Assembly (NCBI RefSeq): GCF_000516555.1 | Contig: NZ_AZSJ01000003.1 | Span: forward strand, 1,562,047 to 1,623,094 | DNA: 61,048 nt | Origin: Afipia sp. P52-10 | GTDB taxonomy: Bacteria; Pseudomonadota; Alphaproteobacteria; Rhizobiales; Xanthobacteraceae | Direction of reading: 5' to 3' | Part shown: positions 55,618 to 61,048 of the stretch, one piece after another | Numbering within the stretch: position 1 is the first letter of the stretch | Layout of the letters: each line of letters begins with the position of its first letter | The notes under the pieces: generated by a model | What the model was told of the DNA's origin: nothing | The model's database searches: none | What the model saw: only the letters and a program-made list of their open reading frames with translations | Made by a program: the position numbers and the translations under genes

Positions 55618-55872
55618 TCAGGGTGATCTGCGGCTGTCGATTTTCGCACGAACGAACATCACTCCTTCCCCTTGGTCGGAGTTGAGGAAGACGATGCCGT
55701 TGGCCTCGAGCGCCCGGCGCACCTGATCGCGCGTCGTCTCATACACCTTGAGGCCGCTCTCGGACTCGAGGCGCTTCAATGCGGTCAGGGATACCAGGGC
55801 CTTTTCAGCGAGCGTCTCCTGCGTCCAACCAAGCAGCGCGCGTGCGGCCCGTGTCTGTCGGGCGGTGATCAT
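55618..55872 (-). CDS. XRE-family regulator (QseC-like position)
   Basis: An 84-residue helix-turn-helix protein: ARALLGWTQETLAEKALVSLTALKRLESESG matches the XRE/Cro fold, with a C-terminal GIVFLNSDQGEGVMFV strand-turn. GGAGGTGATC, a near-perfect ribosome site, precedes the ATG at 55872. In ICEMlSym(R7A) an XRE-type regulator (QseC) next to qseM controls qseM; the same role is inferred here from position. Confidence 0.85.
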   Translation of the reverse strand: MITARQTRAARALLGWTQETLAEKALVSLTALKRLESESGLKVYETTRDQVRRALEANGIVFLNSDQGEGVMFVRAKIDSRRSP

Positions 55873-55914
55873 GCATGATCACCTCCCACCGACACGAATA
55901 CGCACGCCAGAACT

Positions 55915-55931
55915 ACGACTATATTAGTCGT
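55915..55931. promoter_or_regulatory. inverted repeat upstream of the XRE gene (candidate operator)
   Basis: ACGACTA-TAT-TAGTCGT is a perfect 7-base inverted repeat with a 3-base centre, 43 bases upstream of the XRE start, in an AT-richer tract. It could overlap the promoter and be an autoregulatory site. It differs from the palindrome at 55568, so two operators with different sequence are possible. Confidence 0.45.
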
Positions 55932-56054
55932 TCTATGGACGAGCGGCCAGCCACAAAACGCTTTACCGGCGTCCTTCGGCGCGATCGGCGTTGTGCCTGA
56001 TTCGGTCGCCCGGCAGGCCCCGCCCGGACCAGCCGGGCGGGGCGTCGCGGCGCC

Positions 56055-56381
56055 TCAGTCGCCGTTGCGACGGCTGGGGCGGGACCAGATGAGGCTGTAG
56101 CCCTCGCCGTCCTCGTCGTCGAAGAGGTTGGCGAAGATCGGGGCGGTGAAGCTCGGATCGTCGAGCTTGAGGCCCAGATAGTCGCGGCCCTCGTTGGAGC
56201 GCTTGGACCAGGCGGCGCCGATCTCGGCGCGGCCGACGAAGACGCGGTGGCTGGGGGCGTTTTCGCCGGTGGCCCGGGTCTCGGGGACGATGCGCACGCC
56301 CTTGGCCTGGACTGAGAGGGTGACGATTTCGCCGGTGAACTCGTTGTTGCCGGACTTCTTGAAGGTGCCGATGGTCGCCAT
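56055..56381 (-). CDS. DUF736 protein (copy 2)
   Basis: A 108-residue DUF736 protein beginning MATIGTFKKSGNNEFTGEIVTLSVQAKG, with AEIGAAWSKRSNEGRDYLGLKLDDPSFTAPIFANLF. It shares the AAW-K-x(n)-DY-x-x-L-x-LDDP pattern with copy 1 but differs in most positions, so it is a diverged paralogue. An AAGGAG-like ribosome site precedes the ATG. Role unknown. Confidence 0.87.
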   Translation of the reverse strand: MATIGTFKKSGNNEFTGEIVTLSVQAKGVRIVPETRATGENAPSHRVFVGRAEIGAAWSKRSNEGRDYLGLKLDDPSFTAPIFANLFDDEDGEGYSLIWSRPSRRNGD

Positions 56382-56976
56382 GTCAGTTCTCCTTGATCTG
56401 AAGCTTCGAGCCCGCACCATGCGGCCTCGATGGCGATCGACGGGCCGGAGGCGATCGACGCCGCACCCGCCAGGGCCGCAGCGCCAGCGGAGGATAGCAG
56501 CCAGGCGACTTTGTTGTTTCGCGAGGAATGACGGCGTAGCCGGCAGGGGAAGAAAGTCGATCGGCGCCATTGCGGCATAGGCGATCGAGGCGAAGCCGGG
56601 CTCCGGCCAGATCAGCCCATTGAAGAGGCCGTGTTGGAGCGGTCGACCTGACAGAATGATCAAGGAAGAACGTGGCGGCCCCGTGCAGCCGCCAGAATCC
56701 TGGCAACGGATCGCGGCCGGTGATGACGTTCCACCTGTCCTGGCGATGATCGCGATGGACTTCCCGCAGCCATAGGCTCGTGCGACGCCATCCTCGCCTG
56801 CGGCATCGAGTGGCTGTGCCGGGGCAGGCTACCCGTTCAGCGCCGCTTCAACGGGCCTTGCGCTATCTCTGGCCTCACATTGCGATATCTGCTTGACGGT
56901 CGGTATTGTCCAACTCCGGCGTCGAGGATGGCAAGCGTGCCGGCTTGCTGGCCATGCTCCAACGGCTGTGACGGTG
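56382..56976. other. 600-base region with no recognised gene
   Basis: Nearly 600 bases between the DUF736 gene and the next membrane protein gene. Several open frames cross it (for example minus 56383-56706 and 56829-57047), but none resembles a family and none has a good start. A short hydrophobic stretch near 56520-56440 in one frame could be the remnant of a small membrane protein. I call no gene here. Confidence 0.35.
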
Positions 56977-57417
56977 TCAGCCCCGCGCCATCCCCCGTCC
57001 GGCCGGTTCGGGCGCGGCCATCGCTGCGATCCGCAGGAATGCCGCAATGCCGACCGCGATCGCGCCGACGACCGAAAAGGCGATCTGCCAGCCCTCGGAC
57101 GGCATAGTGTGCTTCACGATGCCATGGGTTGCGTGATAGCCCGCGATCGCCGCCGGGGTTACGAAGGCAAGCGCAATGGCGACGCGCAGCCAGAGCGGGC
57201 GTGCGAATGCAAGCAGCAATTGGCCGACGCCGAAAATCAGCCCGGCCGCGACCAGGCCGATCGCGAGGCCGCCCGGCCAGCCCGCGCCGGTGTCATAGGC
57301 CCACATGCCGGCGGTGACGCCGGCGAAGGCCGGGAGCGCGTAGATAGCAAGCGTAAACAGCAGCCAGCAGAGAACGCCGATGGCCGCGACGCTGAAGATG
57401 ATGCCAAGGAAGATCAT
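56977..57417 (-). CDS. four-helix membrane protein of unknown function
   Basis: A 146-residue protein with four hydrophobic segments: MIFLGIIFSVAAIGVLCWLLFTL; WPGGLAIGLVAAGLIFGVGQLLL; WLRVAIALAFVTPAAIAGYH; and IAFSVVGAIAVGIAAFLRIAAM. It has no motif that I recognise. The ATG at 57417 is chosen because it begins directly with the first helix; an in-frame start 51 bases upstream adds a polar segment. It lies with other small element genes. Confidence 0.7.
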   Translation of the reverse strand: MIFLGIIFSVAAIGVLCWLLFTLAIYALPAFAGVTAGMWAYDTGAGWPGGLAIGLVAAGLIFGVGQLLLAFARPLWLRVAIALAFVTPAAIAGYHATHGIVKHTMPSEGWQIAFSVVGAIAVGIAAFLRIAAMAAPEPAGRGMARG

Positions 57418-57561
57418 GGTGGTGGTCTCCGTGAGAAAAGGTCTGACGGTTGCGCCATCCACCACCACCGCGGCGCGAGCGGCAGCATAGCCGAAGATGA
57501 GCGGCCACGGGAGCGGAAATCGGCTAGGAAGTTCCGCTCGCCGGACCGGCCGCTCCCTCCG

Positions 57562-57729
57562 TCAGGGCTGGAAGGGATCGAATTCATGGATGATGGCGGC
57601 AGTGTCGCCGTCGTATTCGTTGGCGGGGACGACCGAAAGACTGCCGTCGCCGGCCCGGAAGATGATGATGGCGACCATGAGAGTGGTGGCGAGGCTGAAG
57701 GCGAAGGCGTGAGCGTCGTTGAGGGACAT
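57562..57729 (-). CDS. small single-helix membrane protein
   Basis: A 55-residue protein: MSLNDAHAFAFSLATTLMVAIIIFRAG followed by a polar tail GDTAAIIHEFDPFQP. One transmembrane helix is predicted by eye. The ATG at 57729 is the first sensible start. Similar small proteins accompany these elements in my recollection, but no function is known. It could be read with the four-helix gene downstream of it on the same strand. Confidence 0.6.
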   Translation of the reverse strand: MSLNDAHAFAFSLATTLMVAIIIFRAGDGSLSVVPANEYDGDTAAIIHEFDPFQP

Positions 57730-58052
57730 TGTTCCGGCTCCTGTCTGGAGGCGGGGGACCATCCCCCGCGCGACAGGCGCCCGATGTGTCCGGCCGAGGG
57801 CCGCAATCACCGCAGAGGCGAAGCCTCAAGGCCGCACGCTCGCGTAGCGGACCCTTCATGGGTTGATGGCGTCAGGCCATCGGCTGGACCAAGGATCAGC
57901 GCACTGGAAGCGGGGGTGGATACCCGCGATCTGAGCCGAACGCTGATCCTCTGAGGCGGAAACGACAAAGCCGAGTTGCTTCCCAACACGGCGCGAGTGC
58001 CGAAGAACCAGCCAGTGTATGTTAAGGAGTACCAATTTTGGAGGGATGCTCG
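57730..58052. other. intergenic region upstream of the RES gene
   Basis: A 320-base gap between two divergent genes. I looked for a small antitoxin gene before the RES gene on the plus strand and saw none. The RES ribosome site GGAGGG lies at its right end. No other structure is evident. Confidence 0.4.
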
Positions 58053-58886
58053 ATGGAGCTTGACGATCCAGAGAAGCCGGAATTTGCGTCGTGGGCCAGT
58101 TATACGAAGTTCGCCCGTCGCGTGCGGCACGAACGTCGCTACGTCTTGACCCGGGAGGAGGAGGCATTTCTTGCGACCGTCCGCGCGACGAACCGCGGTC
58201 GGGATGTCGAGTTGCCCGAGGGCATGATCCTTTTCCGCGCGCAGCGGGGTATCGATTGGCACACGCCGAAAGATGACGACGGGAACGAATTGGGGGAGGA
58301 GCCTGTCGGCTATGGCGCCGCGCGCATGAAACCCCGGCCCAACCAAGCCATCGAGGGGCGCGCCAATCCGGCAGGCATCCCTGTTCTTTATCTCGGCACA
58401 ACCGAGCAGACGGTCATCTCGGAGGTGAGGCCTTGGGTGGGCGCTTCCATTTCGGTCGCCCAGTTCAAGCTCTTGCGGGCGCTCAGGGCGATCGATCTCT
58501 CGCGAGGTCACGGAAAATCGTCGTTCAGCGAAGTCGGTCTCAGGCACTTCCTCGATGGGACGCCTGTCAGTGCCGAGGTGAAGGAAAAGTCAGTTTGGAT
58601 CGACATCGATAATGCCTTTTCGCGGCCAGTGACTGTCTCGGATGACGCCGCTGACTACGTGCCGACGCAGATACTGGCCGAGCTTTTTCGGGACAGCGGG
58701 TACGAGGCCATCGTCTATAAGAGCCAGTTCGGCGAGAAAGGCTTCAACGTCGTCCTGTTCAGTCCGGACGATGCTGATGCGATCAACTGTGCCCCGTATG
58801 AAGTGACCGCCATCGAGGTCGCGTTCAAGGAAATCGGCAATCGCTGGTTTGCGACCAAGCATTTGAAATCGGACCCACAAAACTAG
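58053..58886 (+). CDS. RES-domain protein (putative NAD+ phosphorylase toxin, orphan)
   Basis: A 277-residue protein. The RES domain spans roughly residues 60-250: ILFRAQRGIDWH, then RANPAGIPVLYLGTTEQTVISEVRPWVGASISVAQFKLL, and YVPTQILAELFRDSGYEAIVYKSQFGEKGFNVVLFSPD. The Arg, Tyr and Glu typical of the RES active site can be seen in the first two blocks. RES toxins degrade NAD+ and are usually paired with an Xre-type antitoxin; no such partner gene is adjacent. The N-terminal 55 residues are an extension beyond the toxin core. The ATG at 58053 has GGAGGG at eight bases. Confidence 0.86.
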   Translation: MELDDPEKPEFASWASYTKFARRVRHERRYVLTREEEAFLATVRATNRGRDVELPEGMILFRAQRGIDWHTPKDDDGNELGEEPVGYGAARMKPRPNQAIEGRANPAGIPVLYLGTTEQTVISEVRPWVGASISVAQFKLLRALRAIDLSRGHGKSSFSEVGLRHFLDGTPVSAEVKEKSVWIDIDNAFSRPVTVSDDAADYVPTQILAELFRDSGYEAIVYKSQFGEKGFNVVLFSPDDADAINCAPYEVTAIEVAFKEIGNRWFATKHLKSDPQN

Positions 58887-58949
58887 ACGTTCCTCTGCAC
58901 CTCAGCACCTGTGGGTGCGACGCGGGCGTCGAAGGAGATTGGGCGGCGC

Positions 58950-59873
58950 TCACGCGCCGCCGAACCTCCAGACCGGGATGCCGAGCTTCTTCGCCTTGTC
59001 AGCGAGGTTGTCCTGGATGCCGGTGCCCGGGAAGACCATGACGCCGATCGGCAGCACTTCGAGCATTTGATCGTTGCGCTTGAAAGGTGCGGCGCGGCCG
59101 TGCTTCGTCCAGTCGGGCGCGAAGCCGATCTGCGGCACGCCGCGGTGGTCGGCCCAGCGGGAGGCGATCTTCTCGGCACCCTTCGGCGATTTGCCGTGCA
59201 TCAGAACCATGTCAGGATGCTTGGCGCGGACTTGGTCGAGCTTCGCCCAGATCAGCCGGTGATCGTTGAATTCGAGCCCGCCGGTGAAGGCGATCTTCGG
59301 ACCCGACGGCAGGAGCACTTCCTGTTCGGTGCGTTTCCTGGCGGCGAGGAAGTCGCGGCTGTCGATCATCGCCGAGGTGAGATTGCGGTGATTGACCCTC
59401 GACCCGTTGCGCGGGAGCCAGGGCTTGCCGGCGTGACGCTCGTAGTGCTCGCCGGCCCGGTCGCGCATCAGCTCGAACGCATCCTGCCGCTCGACCAGCG
59501 TCCTGCCTTCCGCGATGAGGCGCTCGAGTTCGACCGATTTGACTTCGGTGCCATCCTGTTCCCGCTGGGACCGGCGCTGCGCCTGCTCATTGTCGTCGAG
59601 GTCGCGGGCAATCCGCTCGGCGGCGCGGTGGAAGACGTTCACTGTCGACCAGAGGAGATCGTCCAAGTCGGGTTCGAGGCGGGTGTCGCCAAGGGTGGCG
59701 ATCAGGGCGTCGAAGATGTCGGCGATGGCGCCGGCGACGATGTTGCCCTCGGGCAGCGGTCGCGGATCGGGTTCGTCCGCGAAGGGGCGGTAGCCATAGA
59801 GCTGAAGCTCGATCAGGGCGTGGTCGGTCGGGGAAGAGGTGTGGTGAGGTTCATGGTCGTCATGCTCGCTCAT
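58950..59873 (-). CDS. DUF2493 (SLOG/YspA-like) protein
   Basis: A 307-residue protein. The C-terminal third, KIAFTGGLEFNDHRLIWAKLDQVRAKHPDMVLMHGKSPKGAEKIASRWADHRGVPQIGFAPDW, is the DUF2493 domain, a Rossmann-like SLOG fold expected to bind nucleotides. Its end is VMVFPGTGIQDNLADKAKKLGIPVWRFGG. The N-terminal 180 residues are charged and helical. Such genes are widespread on rhizobial elements; substrate and role are unknown. Confidence 0.88.
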   Translation of the reverse strand: MSEHDDHEPHHTSSPTDHALIELQLYGYRPFADEPDPRPLPEGNIVAGAIADIFDALIATLGDTRLEPDLDDLLWSTVNVFHRAAERIARDLDDNEQAQRRSQREQDGTEVKSVELERLIAEGRTLVERQDAFELMRDRAGEHYERHAGKPWLPRNGSRVNHRNLTSAMIDSRDFLAARKRTEQEVLLPSGPKIAFTGGLEFNDHRLIWAKLDQVRAKHPDMVLMHGKSPKGAEKIASRWADHRGVPQIGFAPDWTKHGRAAPFKRNDQMLEVLPIGVMVFPGTGIQDNLADKAKKLGIPVWRFGGA

Positions 59874-60179
59874 GGGATGCTCCGTCGGTTTGGACCGCGA
59901 CCGTCGCGGCCTTCATGGCGACGAAGCCGTCGGGCGGGCCGGATTGGCACCCGGAGCGACAGCGCAGGGCCGAAGCGCAGCGGAGGGCCGAAGGGGCCGA
60001 CTATTTTGGTTCGCGATGGAAAGGCCCGAAGGGCCGCCGGAAAATAGTCGGCCACAAGGTTGCCCGGCCGGGCCGCTTGACGGCCGATCGCCCTCTCGAA
60101 GGCCGAGGCGCGGGCCTCTTGCGATGGGGGAGCATCCGGCGACGCGGTCGACAACGAGCCGCCCCGCATCCCATTCCGG
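59874..60179. other. gap between DUF2493 and primase genes
   Basis: About 300 bases. An open frame (59870-60253, minus) crosses it but is not protein-like. It contains repeated GGGCCGAAG-type words at 59966-60000 and a strong nested inverted repeat. A role as a single-strand origin or other element structure is possible. Confidence 0.45.
59995..60053. repeat. nested 13-base inverted repeat with internal hairpin
   Basis: GGCCGACTATTTT (59995-60007) and AAAATAGTCGGCC (60041-60053) are perfect complements. Between them lies a second hairpin, GGCCC-GAA-GGGCC (60023-60035). The structure would fold as a large cruciform or as an RNA stem. It lies in a non-coding gap of the element. Confidence 0.7.
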
Positions 60180-61048
60180 CTACGCTGCCAGCTCCATGAA
60201 GCGGGCGACGTCCTGCGGCGCGATCTGAACGCGGATTCCTGCCCGCAGCGCATCGATGCCGAGCACCCGCAGATCCTCGTTGAAGTCCCCGAGCGCCGGC
60301 GACAGCACGATCGCCTCGATACCGGCCTGTTCGGCCCGGTCGATCAATGCCGCCATCGCGCCGTCGCCTGCCGGATCGTCGTCGCGCGCGATGTAGAGCC
60401 GGCGCAGGATGTCCGGAAAGAGGATGGCGGAGAGATGGGCGGCCGAGAGCGCGGCCACCATCGGCATGGTCGGCAGGGCGCATCTGAGCGACAGCATGGT
60501 CTCGATGCCTTCACCTGCCGCCATCACCGAGCCCGCCGCGCCGAGGCGCACGGCGTGACCGAGAAGATCGCCCATAGCCCGTCTCGGCGTGTCGATCGGG
60601 GCCTTGCCGAGTGTCGCTTCGCTGAAGCCGTCAGGGTCGAGCCAGGTGCGATGTGCGCCGGTGAGCTTGCCGCCCAAGTCGGTGACGGCGGCGATCATCG
60701 CCGGCCACGTCTCGGTCGGCGAATGCTCGTCGGGCCGGTAGAAGCAGCGCGGGTGGAAGCGGAGTGATCCGGTTCCGTGCAAAGCCGTGATGCCGCGTTT
60801 CCGTAAGTACGCGTCTGCGACTGTGCTCGTAATCGGCTGCGACATGGCGAAGAGCCGTCGCGCGGCCTCCGACGATCCGGTGGGCGCCGCCGTTGGCCGC
60901 CGTTGACGATCCGGTTCGGGTTCGGGACGCGGCAGGCTCAGAAAGGCCCGAGCCTCGTCGGCGACTTGCCTGAAATCGGTGAGACCGCAGCTTTCTCGAA
61001 TGACGTCGAGCAGGTCGCCATGTTCCGCGCTTGCGGCATCCGTCCATT
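60180..61048 (-). CDS. Toprim-domain primase-like protein (5' end beyond window)
   Basis: The frame is open to the right edge, so the N-terminus is missing; the ATG at 60845 is probably internal. Visible order: a segment resembling the end of a CHC2-type zinc-finger domain (SAEHGDLLDVIRESCGLTDFRQVADEARAFL), a linker, then KAPIDTPRRAMGDLLGHAVRLG and a Toprim core with MAAGEGIETMLSLR and LYIARDDDPAGDGAMAAL (catalytic Glu and DxD-like DDDP). This is the DUF7146/Toprim type of primase found on mobile elements. Confidence 0.87.
   Translation of the reverse strand, partial: WTDAASAEHGDLLDVIRESCGLTDFRQVADEARAFLSLPRPEPEPDRQRRPTAAPTGSSEAARRLFAMSQPITSTVADAYLRKRGITALHGTGSLRFHPRCFYRPDEHSPTETWPAMIAAVTDLGGKLTGAHRTWLDPDGFSEATLGKAPIDTPRRAMGDLLGHAVRLGAAGSVMAAGEGIETMLSLRCALPTMPMVAALSAAHLSAILFPDILRRLYIARDDDPAGDGAMAALIDRAEQAGIEAIVLSPALGDFNEDLRVLGIDALRAGIRVQIAPQDVARFMELAA

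Noticed and set aside
55919-56578. 219-codon minus-strand frame overlapping DUF736 copy 2, with a hydrophobic stretch near its start
   Set aside because: It covers the whole DUF736 gene in another frame; its composition beyond the hydrophobic part is not protein-like. Kept only as a possible remnant.
59870-60253. 127-codon minus-strand frame across the DUF2493-primase gap
   Set aside because: Arg/Pro-rich shadow-type composition, overlaps the primase C-terminus, contains the inverted repeat, no plausible start.

Overview
The window is alphaproteobacterial, GC-rich DNA, most likely chromosome of a Nitrobacteraceae (Bradyrhizobiaceae) member close to Rhodopseudomonas, Bradyrhizobium or Afipia. 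The reasons are the mnmE-mnmG-rsmG-parA-parB order, the tandem glnK-amtB pairs and the general protein character. The assignment is an inference, because no 16S gene lies in the window.

Bases 1-29517 are ordinary core chromosome. They open with the 3' end of mnmE, then mnmG, rsmG, parA and parB. Three near-perfect parS palindromes sit in this stretch, two of them inside coding sequence, so it looks origin-proximal. Next come leuS-lptE-holA on the minus strand, a membrane diguanylate cyclase, a YggS-type PLP protein, a YkuD protein, an orphan OmpR-type regulator and a cyclic-nucleotide-binding protein. The minus-strand run aminotransferase-ftsK-lolA-xthA follows, then two tandem glnK-amtB ammonium modules, tesB, a UbiH-type monooxygenase, a Trm112-like protein, a Lon-N-domain protein and a thioredoxin-TPR protein. 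This part ends at tRNA-Gly(GCC) and its hairpin terminator.

From about 29.5 kb to the right edge the sequence is an integrative and conjugative element (ICE) of the rhizobial ICEMlSym-like type; its right end and its integrase lie outside the window. It carries a complete Trb (P-type T4SS) mating-pair cluster (trbBCDEJ-K-LFGI plus a DUF2274 gene and a LysR gene), traG, the relaxase rlxS, a lytic transglycosylase, the TraF peptidase, and a replication/partition block (repA, parA, a ribbon-helix-helix gene). An AlpA/RdfS-like excisionase gene, an FseA-like activator split over two reading frames, a QseM-like DUF2285 antiactivator and an XRE regulator complete the excision control. Two cargo insertions interrupt the transfer genes: a mercury-resistance module (merR-ynfA / merTPFA) between rlxS and traG, and an unrecognised two-gene operon between the ribbon-helix-helix gene and trbB. 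Further right are a second DUF736 gene, small membrane proteins, an orphan RES-domain protein, a DUF2493 protein and the C-terminal part of a Toprim primase-like protein running off the edge.

The most interesting reading is the excision-control locus. A DUF6499 ORF and a DUF2285 ORF lie in different frames and can be joined only by a +1 shift, at a TTT-CGT motif, to give one 257-residue FseA-like protein. A QseM-like antiactivator and an XRE regulator with palindromic candidate operators sit next to it. Together they suggest translationally gated control of rdfS and of the overlapping repA-parA-traF genes downstream of it.
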